Origin: Mesodorylaimus sp. YZB2_4
Taxonomy: Eukaryota > Nematoda > Enoplea > Dorylaimida > Dorylaimidae
Direction: 5' to 3'
Assembly: GCA_030248295.1 (NCBI GenBank)
Contig: JASANH010000938.1
Coordinates: forward strand, 1,674,001-1,738,000
Length of the DNA: 64,000 nucleotides
Shown here: in pieces, positions 24,732 through 36,653 of the stretch
How the letters are laid out: every line of letters starts with the position of its first letter
How positions within the stretch are numbered: position 1 is the stretch's first letter
The notes under the pieces: model-generated
Seen by the model: the letters and a program-made list of their open reading frames with translations, nothing else
What the model was told of the DNA's origin: nothing
The model's database searches: none
Program-made: the position numbers and the translations under genes

Positions 24732-27700
24732 ATGGACGAGCCAGTGTCCCTATCCGTCAGCAACGCCTCGGGCGCATCCTGCTCGCTCGAGCTGGCGGCT
24801 GTTGCGCAGGCAAACACGGCCTCGCCCAGGCTCCTATCTCCCTTACAAGAGGAGGAAGAACAACGGCGCCTCGTATCTTCGCCGGGTGGCGCCTCGGGCG
24901 GCCATGCCAGCGCGAGTGCTGCCGAAGCTACTGCTCGAAATCGCTCGAGTTGGCCTACGTTCGACTGGTTTCCGTCCAGGCGACATCGTAGAGTTCGCGC
25001 CACACGAGCGCGTCAATCGGTGGGGGCCTCGTCGTCGAACAGTTGGTGGCCCCGATCTTGGAACATCCAGAGCGGCCAAGCTCGCTTCGTATTGCCCAAA
25101 CCCCTCAGCTCCCTGTTCGGCGTTCCTTCCGCCGCTTCCTCGTCGAACTCGCCTCGACGCCAAGCTTATCACGACTCTCGTCAAACCGAAGACGAACGCT
25201 CAGCCCTGAGGACCGCGGCCGGCGAACCGCCAGCGGCCATCAACATGGAGGACATGGAGGTCCTGGAGCTGCCCTCGGCCCCCAGCCCCTCCGACCGCCG
25301 ACTGTCGCACAGCGGACGCAAGTCGGCCTGGGACCAGGTGGAAGAGGAGTACAAGCGACAGCGCGTCCTCTCCGCCCAGGACCCCATGAAGGACGTGCTG
25401 GAACGACTGGACCAGGAAGCCGGACGCGACGAGGCTGACAAGCGACTTCGCTTCGCGCCGTCCATGTGGTGGCGCAGTCTGTTCCGAGTACGCCGCTTCG
25501 ACAACCACAAAATGGAATCCCTGTACCAGCAGTACTTCTTCAATTCGTACAAGACCAGTGTCGAGATCGCCTTGACTTACCTGGCCATTCTGGACGCCTT
25601 CCTCCTGGCCGTCTACTACGGCACTGGCGGCCGCTCGCTGGCCTTCGGACTCGTCATGAGCATCCTCCTGCTGGCCCTGCTGCTCAGCGTCTGCGTCTTC
25701 ATGCGTCGCCAACTGGCCCCTGTCCTCCTGAAGGCCGACATCGGACTGGCCTTGCTCGCCGTCCTCGTCATAGATTTCAGCAGCGAGTGGTTTCTGGCCC
25801 CACCGCAGTCACTGCTGACCTACTGCTGGCTGACTGTACTGCTCGTCTTCGTCATCCACACCATGATTCCCCTGCCCGTATGCCTCTCCCTAGCAGCCGG
25901 ACTGACAGTGGCGTGCGGACACTTGGCACTGGCCATCCTCCTCCACTGGCCTTACGAAATACAAGACATCTATCAACAGGTAGGAGGCTGCTACTCCGAC
26001 TCGAGTGCGCTCTGCGAGTGTCGTGTGTCACCGAGCACTTGAGATGCCGACCCACTTGACACGTTTTTGCCCCCGATTTGTGTACTATGCCGCATCGGCC
26101 GTGCAAGACTGACTGGGCACTGCGCCCGTGGGCACCATTCGCAGTGACTGCTAAGATTCCAATCAGAAACGGGACCCCAGCCAGTTAAATCACACAGAAT
26201 GCCCTCTGCTGTTCCAATTTGACACGAGTTGATTGGCAATCGATTTTGCACTGCTCCAGGCCCAGAGCCATTTTGTTCAATCCCCCACTGATCGGGTGAT
26301 GTGATGGACTCAGTGACAGATCGCCAGCCGTCCCACGAGCGAGGTGTGCCGCGAATCTTTCATCTTTGAGTGCATGCTCATAACGAGGCATTAGCTTGAA
26401 CAATTTCCCTTCCCTTTGTTTAAAACCTCCAACCTGGCAACTGTCGTTCGTGGCTTTGAGAAAAGATTAGGTTTTAAAACAAGTTGCTGAACAAATCTGT
26501 GCTCAGCGAAAAGGCACTTTATCAAATTTTGTCTTTTAGTCTTTACTTTTTGTCTTAGTCGGAAGCAGGTTCTGAAAAAGGGCCATTCGACTTTTTTGCC
26601 AGTGAAAGTGGTGCTCTGTGGGCTTTGACTAACACGACACTCTTTTTGTGTGCAGAGCGCTGTGTGCGGCCTGGTTCTGGTCGGTGCTAATGTGATCGGC
26701 GTGTTCGTATGTTACCCGACTGAAGTGGTTCAGAGAGATGCCTTCAGCGAAACGAGATCGTGCATCGAAGCTCGACTGCGAACACAGAAGGAGAACGAGA
26801 AGCAGGTACTTGAGCCCTGGTTCTGGTGCCTTAGCCTGAGGGCCGATCGTCCGTTGACAAAGGTTCATTGTTTCAGGAGCGACTGCTGCTGTCAGTGCTG
26901 CCTCGTCACATCGCCCTGGAGATGAAGGCGGACATTGCTGGTCAGCCGAAGGAGACCATGTTTCATAAGATTTATATCCAGAAGCATAACAATATAAGGT
27001 AGGGGTAATGGAATTTCCGCCAGTCTAACTGCTGGTCGAGACGGCGACCAAGGTACCCGTGGCTAATGAGGTCCCGACGAGGAGGGACAACGGAAAAATG
27101 ATCAACGCTGCCAGCTCTCCCCAAGGGTTATAATTTTTTCCTTTATCAACTTTTATGTGCTCAACAGCCGCAGCGACCATCGGAGGTTTAGGCATGAGCA
27201 GCAGCTTTCGTGAAACCAAATTATTATAATTAACTTTGCCTCTGTTTTCCGACGCTCACTCGGACGGATCGATGGCACAAGTACTCGGCCCTTAAGCGCA
27301 TGATAAGGGTTCCCTTTCAGCATCCTCTTCGCCGACATATGCGGGTTCACTGTACTGGCCTCGCAATGCACAGCTCACGAACTGGTGACCATGCTGAACC
27401 AGCTGTTCGCGCGGTTCGATCAATTGGCCGCCTACAACCACTGTATGAGGATCAAGATTTTGGGGGACTGCTACTATTGGTAAGGGCCCACGTTGGCCTC
27501 CAACATGCATTCACTCCCCTCGTCTCAGTCCGCCTGCTGCAGACCTTATTCTCTCCTCCGTTTCAGCGTGTCTGGTCTCCCGGAGCCGAGGATGGACCAT
27601 GCTCAGTGCTGCGTCGAGATGGGATTCGAGATGATCGATGCAATCGCGTGAGTATCTGCGTGGCACTTTGCCCTTTTTCGTAGCTGCTATGTAGGGACTG

Positions 27701-30700
27701 GTGCGCACCCATTAGGACTAGTCTGCAGTTGTGCGGAGCCCTCGTCACGGTCAGTCGCCCATTGACGCACGAGGGCGGCGAGAGGAGGCTAATCTCGTAG
27801 TTGGCGAGGGGAAGACGCGTTTGGCTTTAATCAAAGTGTTAGCTAATTATGGCCTTCGTCCTGCATAAATTGTTGCTCGTTATTTTTACAGACTGGTACG
27901 AAGTACGACAGGCGTCAATGTGAATATGCGAGTGGGCATTCATTCCGGCCGCGCCCACTGCGGTGTGATTGGGCTGCAAAAATGGCAGTTTGGTACGCCT
28001 TCTTGCGTGGTCTAATAAGAGCATGTGCTAACGCGAGCATTGTGTTCCTCTTCAGATGTTTGGTCTAATGATGTGACCTTAGCGTCGGCCATGGAAGCTA
28101 GTGGATTGCCCGGGTGAGTCGTGCCTGCATGCTAATCGAGGGGGATAGGTCAGCGATGACGTAGGGCGATAAGCGAGCCAGAAGAGCATGCTAACTTACT
28201 GTGATCGCTTGTTGTAGACGGGTACACATAACCAAGGACACCCTGAACTGGTTGGGGGATGAATATCAAGTGGAGCCGGGCAATCCTGTCGACGGGACCA
28301 AGGCTACCAGGGACACGACCAGTCTGGAGACCTTCTTCGTGTTGCCCAAAGTCAACAGGGTAAGCTGGCTCAGTTCCATCCTTCCGTGGCAAGCGTATTC
28401 AGTGTTGGTCTTGTTCGTTAGGCGCCGCGAGTCCTGCGAGAAGACGCGAACGAGAATGGCGATGTGGCCAAGGAACTGCGCTTAATGGGGCACGCCAATG
28501 CCGCCAGTAGCCGTCTGGGCACGAGCAAGTAAGTGCCGTAAGGAATCTAATGAGGCTTGCGTGGACGTGCGTCTCGCTTGTAGGAAACAGCTACCGGAAG
28601 GCAAGGCTGCGTTGGAGAAGGAGATGTCGCAGGAAGTGGACGATAAGCTCAGTCAAGGCATCTTGGCCATGAGCGTGGACAGACTGAGATCGCAATATTG
28701 CAAACCAGTTCTGCTGTCCTTTATGAATTCTCGAATCGAAAAGAAAGTAAGGGTGGGACGTTGGTTAAGGAAGAGGGGTTGAAGTGCTTCTTTTCAGTAC
28801 TCAAATGTGATGGACTACACGTTTGCGTCGCAGACGGTGTGTGCTTGCGTCTTATGCATTATTATCGACGCCTGCTTACTCTTGCAAACGTCTGCGAGGT
28901 GAGTGAGGGAAGTGCTCTCCTGAGTGCGAGTGTGCTTTTGAGGCTTTGACCCAAGTTAGGCTGGTTAATAAGCCGAGCCCCATTTCAGGATTTCGTTGCA
29001 AGTAGCCCTGGTGCTTGTCGCGTCGGCATACGTACTCATAACGATCATGACGTTGGCTTTGACAGATCAAGTGCCTGTGAGTATGCATCGGTTGGGGCTG
29101 TCGCAGAAATGCCGCACGCTACTTCCATTTCAGAGCCTCTGTCGACTTTGGCGTCGTTGCGGATGGCAAGTTAAACGGAATCGATTTTGGCGTAGCGTAG
29201 CAATCTTCGTAATTGTCTCGGCCTTGTTCGCGCCAGTTTTGACGCAACTGGTGAGTAATAGGGTGTGTGAGATGTTTTCACGATTGAGGACGGCGCGGCA
29301 GATGTAATCAGGGAAAGTGGCTGGCAGTCATTGGGGATATGAACATGACAAGATCGCGATAAGACTGGACTGACTCGTGGCCAACTGATCAGTCTTCCTA
29401 TTGAACCATTTCTAATCAATCCGTACTTTCAGCTTTCGCTTGCCGGTCCGCCTTGCGACTTAGATTGTAGGTCTCGACAAGCGAATTCCTCGACATGTAA
29501 CACGACAAATGTGACAGTGGATTCTTGGATGGATAGCGGGTCACTGATTATTTTCAAGCCTGAAGTGAGTCCTCGATCGAACGATCTGACCCCATCGAGT
29601 TGCATTCGTGCTTGATTTCAGTTCGCGTTCGGATGCGTAGCGATCGTAGCGCTCGCGACTGCTCTCTTTTTGTTCGCCGTGACGATTGTAAAGTTGTTGG
29701 TCTTGGCAATTGTACTCATCGTCTTCCTGTGCGTTTGCTGGCTTCCACCCATCACCAAGGATATTCTGGCTCGAGATTTCTTTGTGTGGCAGCAAAGACA
29801 GAACTTCTCGGTCGGCTTCGATTTCGGGTCGATGGCACTGGACTACTTGGATGAGTTCTGCCGGTAAGCAACTCGCCAGTCTCACAATCAGTGTGTGCAC
29901 CGATGTCTTATTTTGGGGTTTTAGTCTGCCAATTACGTCCTACGAATTCGTGCCGGCCCACCTTGTGGTCACTGTGGCATCGTTTCTCATGCTCTTGGCT
30001 GTCGTTTTGCAAAGTCGGCACACCGAACTGTGTATGAGACTGGACTTTTTGTGGAAGTTGCAGGTGGGTCCTCGTTATTGTCTGTCATTGATGGCAGCCA
30101 TGCGAGTTTTGTTTTTGCGACTTCAGACGACTCGACTCTTTTTTCAGGCGATGGAAGAAAAAGTGGACACGGAACGGTTGCAAGCTCACAACCGAAAGCT
30201 GCTGGAGAATATACTCCCCGTCCACGTAGCCGACTACTTTTTGAAAACTGAACGAAAGGATGAGGTGAGGGAGCGGATAGTTTTGACGAAGGCCACGCAG
30301 CAAGTAGATTTTTTGCTGTAGGATCTGTACAACGAATGGTGCGATTGTGTGTGCGTGCTGTTCGCGACTATAACGAATTTCAACGATTTCTATATGGAAC
30401 TAGAAGCCAATGACGAGGGCGTCGAATGCTTGCGCTTGTTGAACGAAATCATCGCCGACTTTGATGAGGTAACTGGGCAGAAGGTATTTCGAGAATTTTG
30501 AATGTGGGGCGATAGAAATGGAAATGGCGGTCGCCTCTTGGATTGTTTCTGTTACCGTTTCCCAAACGGAGCAAAGAGTTTGAGGGCGGGGACAGCATAA
30601 GCAGTAGCCTCACTCGTGCTCTGAACACCGCCGTACGTCGGAGCCCCCTGTTTAGATATTGGGTCGGCCAGGATACAAGTGCGTGGAGAAGATCAAAACC

Positions 30701-31511
30701 ATATCGTGTACATACATGGCGGCCAGCGGGTTGACGCCTTCCACGTGTGATTTACGGAATAGGAGCCACGTAGCAGCATTAGCAGATTTCGCATTAGATT
30801 TGATGGATCAGCTGAATCACATCAACGAGCATTCATTCAACCATTTTCAAATGAGAGTTGGTAAGGCGGAAATGCAGTTTAGGTCAGAATGGGCAGTGCC
30901 TGGGACGCAGGGTCCATAAGTATACTTTCGAATGAGCCCTTTACGGGAGGATGAGGGCCGGGTTTCATCGTCAGTGTGATTCTGGTGTCTTGAATATTTG
31001 CCTATGGAGTAGCCAGCCAGTAAACCTGATCAGCAAGGGCCTTTGGGGCCGGCACGCACGGCAGCGACCCTGTTAGAGCATCCGCACGCGGGGACACATT
31101 ATTATGCCAAAGGTTGACGACTGACTGGGATGAGGACCAGGCCAGGATGGCCCAAGTTCTTAGACTGACAAGGCCGTTTCTAATTCGTTTCCTTGCCGGA
31201 TTTCTTAGGTTTGAACGTGGGTCCAGTAGTTGCTGGTGTGATCGGAGCCAAAAAGCCGCACTATGACATATGGGGCAACTCGGTGAATGTAGCCAGTCGG
31301 ATGGACTCATCGGGTGTTCCCGGAAAGATACAAGTGAGTAGCCCGAGTTATAGTTGTGCTCACCACTCGAGTACGTGAGGTTTGTTTCCAGATAACTGCG
31401 GATGTGCAGAGAATCCTTGCTCCGATGGGCTATCCGATGGAGTGTCGTGGCACGATAAAGGTGAAGGGTAAAGGTGAAATGACGACATATTTTCTCAATG
31501 GCAGAAGATAG
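24732..31511 (+). CDS. membrane adenylyl cyclase, ADCY5/6 type
   Basis: Twenty-one exons give 1,287 codons: 24732-25979, 26656-26805, 26877-26998, 27321-27479, 27567-27647, 27892-27992, 28056-28113, 28218-28359, 28422-28528, 28584-28746, 28798-28898, 28989-29076, 29134-29250, 29433-29564, 29622-29863, 29925-30063, 30148-30264, 30322-30468, 30656-30860, 31209-31333, 31392-31511. The enzyme converts ATP to cAMP at the plasma membrane. Order: a long N-terminal cytosolic region, six-helix bundle, C1 domain, second bundle with an NSST/NTTNVT glycosylation-rich loop, C2 domain. Metal-binding Asp512 (FADICGF) and Asp556 (GDCYYC) are present; C2 keeps KIKTIS and the Asn/Arg of [12 protein letters not shown]. 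Closest in wording to ADCY5/6 ([26 protein letters not shown]). The first exon is strikingly G+C-rich. The start (gagccATGG) has a good context but was chosen without other evidence. Confidence 0.93.
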
Positions 31512-31619
31512 TGATAGGGATTTAGCATAGTTTTATCTACCCAATTGTCTGTATTGACGTATGCTTTTAGTCCGCGGGTTCCTGTTTGGGCGTCCTAATT
31601 GGCTTCGAGATGCAAATGT

Positions 31620-31625
31620 AATAAA
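31620..31625 (+). other. polyadenylation signal AATAAA of the cyclase
   Basis: A canonical AATAAA 109 nt after the cyclase stop codon and 109 nt before the GCAG acceptor that precedes the next start codon. The spacing is typical of the boundary between two genes of a trans-spliced operon. Confidence 0.6.
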
Positions 31626-31743
31626 CTATTGTGTGACCGTTGGGAGCGTTGTTGAAGACGGGTCTGAGCAGGCCGGACGCTGTCGTGGTTTGTGCGGGTG
31701 CAAGGGCTGCCTCGTCGATACAGTCTCTCCGCAGGTGAGGTGC

Positions 31744-33195
31744 ATGGCCAACTTGTACCCGGCCTCCTTCTACGATCGACTGACCACTGGCCCCGTAGTG
31801 CAATGTTCGAATGACGTGGTCAAGGTAGCCGATGTGCTGGCTCCCCTGTGGCCCAAATACCAGGTCTGGAGACGGAAGAAGGAGAAGGAGCGACGGAGAA
31901 GATACGCCATGGGGGCGGTGGCGTTCGGGGTGCTGGTGTTAATGATTCGATCGTGCCCAGGCTTGCAATGGTGGGTATTTGCACACATGCGACTGGGAAT
32001 CATGGTGAGTGCGAGAGCGAGGTGGGCCAGATTTGGAGCGGGACCTATGTTTCAGATGATGCCCCAGTGGATGGATCTCAAGTTGTCCAACAATGACTGC
32101 TTGGTTCCCAACATACTGTCAACGGAAGGAGAGTCGAAACCCGAGGTGGAAACGGATTGTTGGGTAAGTCGTGGACTGGTGACCCGACCAGGGATTGTAC
32201 AAAGCACATTCAGGCCTGCGAATCGATTTACGAAGCCAGACGATTGCACGTCTCCGATGTCAAACTGATCTCATCGCTAGCCGCGTGGTCGCAGCCCATG
32301 TTGATCTATCCGCGTAATCACAGCAGCTCCGTCTTATCGGCTTGGTCTATAGCAGAAATCATGAGGGTATGTTATAAAGTGATGGTTGCGAGAGTGCCAT
32401 GCAGTGAAGCCATGATCACCAGCAAGTGCAATGAGTTCTCATCGCGCCGTGGTTTTTCAGGAAGTGGAGAAGCCCTACCAGCGTCGACTGGATGCTGAGC
32501 CGTGCCACTTCGTCACCAACTTCCCGCACTCCTTCGCCGAGTTCTTGATTCGCTACGATGAATATCAGCATCAAGCATGGTTCGCCCAGTGGTGAGTCCA
32601 TCCTTTTCACCAGAGTGCCTCTTTGCCATCAGGTCTCATTCTACAGTAGTTTCTAACTCTGAGTCACAGGGGGCTACCCTTACACCGCGCCTACTGACCC
32701 GCTCCCTTTTAAGGCAAAACTGCGACCACGACACGACCAAGGCGCTACGAGTCATACACAGACGCCCTGACTTTCTGCCCCGTAGTTTAAGCACGATGGG
32801 CGCCAGCTGGTTGTTTCTGGCATCCAACTATGAAGCACAAGTTTTCAGAGAAGTGAGTTTTTCGCCAGCCAATTTGTTCACACGCCTACTGAACTTTGGT
32901 TGCCAGATCGAAATGAAGGAACCTTGGTTTTGGATCAGCCAGCTAAGTGGCAGTGGCCACTTGCGGCTGAAGCCGACATCAAAGTGCGAGGCCATCTGCC
33001 GAGAACTGGACATCGTATTGGAAACGGGCATCGAAGGTACGAACGAACGAGCGTTCAAAACTTGGCAACAGAAATGTTCTCTCTTTAGTTCTGATACCAA
33101 CCTCGATGTGGTCCGTGGGCTATATGCCAGTCAGAGAAAAAGGCGTCGAGAGTATCGCTTATGGTGTCGAGTCGTACCAAGAGACCAGATTTTGA
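31744..33195 (+). CDS. C6orf89/BRAP-family single-pass membrane protein
   Basis: Seven exons (31744-32004, 32056-32163, 32214-32366, 32461-32591, 32714-32852, 32907-33036, 33089-33195) give 342 codons; human C6orf89 (bombesin receptor-activated protein) has 347. There is one membrane segment near residues 57-76 (YAMGAVAFGVLVLMI) after a basic RRKKEKERRRR, suggesting type II topology. Similarity to C6orf89 rests on spaced motifs: TDCWAC against NCTGC, WFAQWQNC against FFAKWWRC, and the C-terminal G-SG-x-L-x-L-x-P followed by two Cys, as in the human protein. The molecular function of this family is not established; the human protein is linked to histone deacetylation and bombesin signalling. 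It lies 232 nt downstream of the cyclase on the same strand, and its ATG is 9 nt after a CCGCAG acceptor. Family assignment is from memory of the human sequence and is moderate. Confidence 0.6.
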
Positions 33196-33462
33196 TCATT
33201 CCTCAACTCATTGTCCCACTGTCTTCCAAAATGTGCTCTCCGCTGCTGTTTTATGTTCGCTGAGCTTACAACTTTGGTCATATTTCGGTACTGTAAAATC
33301 TAGTCTAGTCTTGTTTTGTCTTGTGCCAAGGTTTAAATTTCCCGCGGTTGTGACAACGTCGCTACTCACCTCAAGTTGCTATGGCCAGCGGATCACGTGG
33401 GCGGATTCGTCACGTTGAACTTATCTGATTCGCCGAATCGCGTCTCGTCATTCTGTAGACTG

Positions 33463-33470
33463 TTCTAGAA
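33463..33470. promoter_or_regulatory. candidate heat-shock element core TTCTAGAA
   Basis: TTCTAGAA is a perfect pair of inverted HSF-binding units, with an imperfect third unit to its right. It is 374 bp upstream of the Hsp70 start codon, in the gap after the C6orf89-like gene. A single eight-base match can occur by chance and no TATA box anchors it. Confidence 0.3.
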
Positions 33471-33843
33471 ACCTCGGAAGCGATCTATGGGCATAAAATC
33501 AAGCCACCCGGCACATCATACATAGCTCGGCCATTTAACCGTGCGGTTTCACATTCTCGACGTTTTCTCGTATCGAGTCCAAAATTTTGTGAATTTTTCT
33601 TGTTTTTAGAAGAAGACTTTATTGGTGAGTAGAACAGTTTATTGTTGGTTCTAAGGAGATGAAGTAGGAGGAAATGGGCGGCTTCTAAACTGTGAATTAA
33701 GGCTAGGAGGCGAGGGAGATAGGTCTTGTGTTTCATCATCAAACCCACATTCTGGACCCATCAGGTCTGCTACAGCTACTAATAGGATTAGGACTACTAA
33801 AAGAGGAATTGCAGGTGAATTCAGCTTTCTGTTTCAGATTAAA

Positions 33844-36449
33844 ATGTCTAAAGCTCCAGCCATCGGAATTGACTTGGGCACTACGTACAGTTGCGTGGGC
33901 GTGTTCATGCACGGCAAGGTCGAAATCATCGCCAACGATCAAGGCAATCGAACGACGCCGAGTTACGTTGCTTTCACGGACACGGAACGATTGATTGGTG
34001 ATGCGGCCAAAAATCAAGTCGCGTTAAATCCATCAAATACTGTTTTTGGTGAGTCTGCGGAAGATCTGCGGGAGGGAACCGATAGGTTCCGTCTAAATAA
34101 GTCCGATGTTGTAGAAAGATTTGTTTTAGCATTTCCTTGTTTTGTTATTTCCATGCAGTGAATATCATGCTGACTGAATCTACCATGGGCCCGTAAACGA
34201 CTTGAATTTTTTGTATTCTAGATGCTAAACGCTTGATCGGTCGCCGCTTCGAAGATGCTCCCGTTCAGGCCGACATGAAACACTGGCCGTTCAAGGTTGT
34301 CAGCGAAGGCGGGAAACCAAAAATCCAAGTCGAGTACAAAGGTGAATCGAAAACGTTTTTCCCCGAAGAAATTAGCGCCATGGTTTTGGTAAAGATGAAG
34401 GAAACGGCGGAAGCGTTTTTGGGCAAGACCGTGAAGGACGCCGTCGTCACTGTTCCTGCGTATTTCAACGACTCGCAACGTCAAGCTACCAAAGATGCCG
34501 GTACGATTGCCGGTTTGAATGTGTTGCGTATTATCAACGAACCAACGGCTGCCGCTATCGCCTACGGTTTGGACAAGAAGGTAAGGGTGCTGACGTGATC
34601 TCTAGCATCTTCCCGTGATGGCTGCATGGAAAATGTTTGCACTTGTTCCACTCGAATAGTAGCAAATCAATCACGTGCAGTATATCATGGATACGCATTG
34701 CGCAAGCTTGGATTTAGTTGTCCAAGAAACCGATTCACGATGCGCACACCAAAAAATTGCTCATTTCAGGGAACTGGCGAACGCAACGTCTTGATTTTTG
34801 ATTTGGGAGGTGGTACGTTCGATGTGTCCGTATTGACCATCGAAGATGGCATCTTCGAAGTCAAGTCAACTGCCGGTGACACTCACTTGGGCGGCGAAGA
34901 CTTTGATAACCGCATGGTTAATCATTTTGTGGCTGAATTTAAGCGCAAGCATAAGAAGGATCTCGCTTCGAATCCACGAGCTCTGCGTCGTTTGCGAACG
35001 GCTTGCGAAAGAGCTAAGCGAACTCTTTCGAGCAGCACTCAGGCTAGGTAAGGGTGTTACTGAAACCTGGTCAATGGTTCCATGCTTGAATGTGCTTTTT
35101 GTCTTTTAGTATCGAAATCGATAGTTTATTCGAAGGAATCGATTTCTACACGACCATCACGCGCGCCCGTTTCGAAGAATTGAATGCGGATTTGTTCCGT
35201 TCGACTTTGGAACCAGTCGAGAAATCTCTGCGTGATGCCAAGTTGGACAAGGCGCAAATTCACGATGTCGTATTGGTCGGCGGTTCGACTCGAATCCCCA
35301 AAGTTCAGAAATTGTTGCAAGATTTTTTCAACGGGAAGGAATTGAATAAAAGCATCAATCCCGACGAGGCTGTTGCTTACGGAGCCGGTAAGTGCCGCGC
35401 TTGCAGGTGTTAGGTCTAATTTGGCTTTGACGCAGGATTTGTTTCCAGCTGTTCAAGCCGCTATTTTGTCGGGCGAAAAGCACGAGGCTGTCCAAGACTT
35501 ATTGTTGTTGGACGTAGCTCCATTGTCGTTAGGTATCGAAACGGCTGGCGGCGTGATGACTGCGTTGATCAAGCGCAATACCACCATTCCGACCAAGGTG
35601 TCGCAAACTTTTACTACCTACTCGGATAATCAGCCCGGTGTGCTGATCCAGGTTTACGAAGGAGAACGTGCAATGACCAAAGACAATGTAAGTCCATTGG
35701 TCTTGTCTCGATGCGAACATATCTTCATGGTTATGTTTTCAGAACCTCTTGGGCAAGTTCGAGCTTACTGGCATTCCTCCGGCTCCTCGTGGTGTACCCC
35801 AGATCGAAGTCACCTTCGATATAGACGCCAATGGTATCTTGAACGTATCGGCTGTAGACAAGAGCACTGGGCGGCAGAACAAGATCACGATTACCAACGA
35901 TAAAGGCCGTTTAAGCAAAGAAGACATTGAACGTATGGTCAAGGAAGCCGAGCAATACAAGAACGAAGACGAATCGCAACGTGAACGCGTTCAGGCCAAG
36001 AACGCTTTGGAGAGCTACGCGTTCAACATGAAGTCGACAGTGGAAGACGAGAAATTAAAGGTATGAATGGGTCAAGTGACATGTATTGCATGGTCGCTAT
36101 TGAAGTATATTTTAGGACAAATTGAGCGAAGGCGATCGCAAGACCATCTTGGACAAATGCTCGGATATAATCCGTTGGTTGGACAGCAACCAGTTGGCTG
36201 AGAAAGAGGAATACGAGCATAAGCAGAAGGAAATCGAAGGCATTTGCACTCCGATCATAACTAAACTGTATCAGGTAGGAGGGTAGTGCATGAACTTATC
36301 TCGGTAGGCGCTAATACTTTCCTGTTTAGGCTGCTGGTGGCGCTCCGGGTGGTTTCCCTGGCGCTGGAGCTGCTGGTCATGGCGGAGCTTCTGGCGGTGG
36401 CGGTGGCGGTGGTGGCGCTGGAGGTCCGACCATCGAGGAAGTGGACTAA
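33844..36449 (+). CDS. HSPA8: cytosolic Hsp70 / Hsc70 chaperone
   Basis: Eight exons (33844-34048, 34222-34580, 34770-35047, 35110-35387, 35449-35687, 35743-36060, 36116-36274, 36330-36449) encode 651 residues, the usual length for cytosolic Hsp70. All three Hsp70 signatures are present: IDLGTTYS near the start, [13 protein letters not shown], and [17 protein letters not shown]. The ATPase domain, substrate-binding domain ([17 protein letters not shown]) and helical lid follow. A Gly-rich tail leads to the C-terminal EEVD that binds TPR co-chaperones such as Hop and CHIP, which marks the cytosolic form; there is no signal peptide or KDEL. Seven introns make it more like a constitutive Hsc70 than an intronless inducible gene. 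The ATG is 6 nt after a TTTCAG acceptor. The symbol reflects the family, not proven orthology. Confidence 0.97.
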
Positions 36450-36653
36450 AGGCGACGATGGAGCCAGAGGTGATGCACGAGAGCTTTGATTTGAATCCCA
36501 ATAGGTATCTGATTCCCGCTCTATTCCATTTGATGTTTAGCAAGTTATGTGGTGATGTGAGGACGTACGGTATTTACTGACACCAAAGCAAATATAGTAA
36601 ATTTTCTGTTATTTGACAGCTCGTTATGAGCAGTATATATCGCAAGGAACGTG

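Noticed and set aside
24661..26059. Long open frames in the other two forward frames and on the minus strand across the first cyclase exon
   Set aside because: They are frame shadows of a G+C-rich coding exon. Only the frame starting at 24732 shows cyclase membrane bundle and continues in phase into the following exons.
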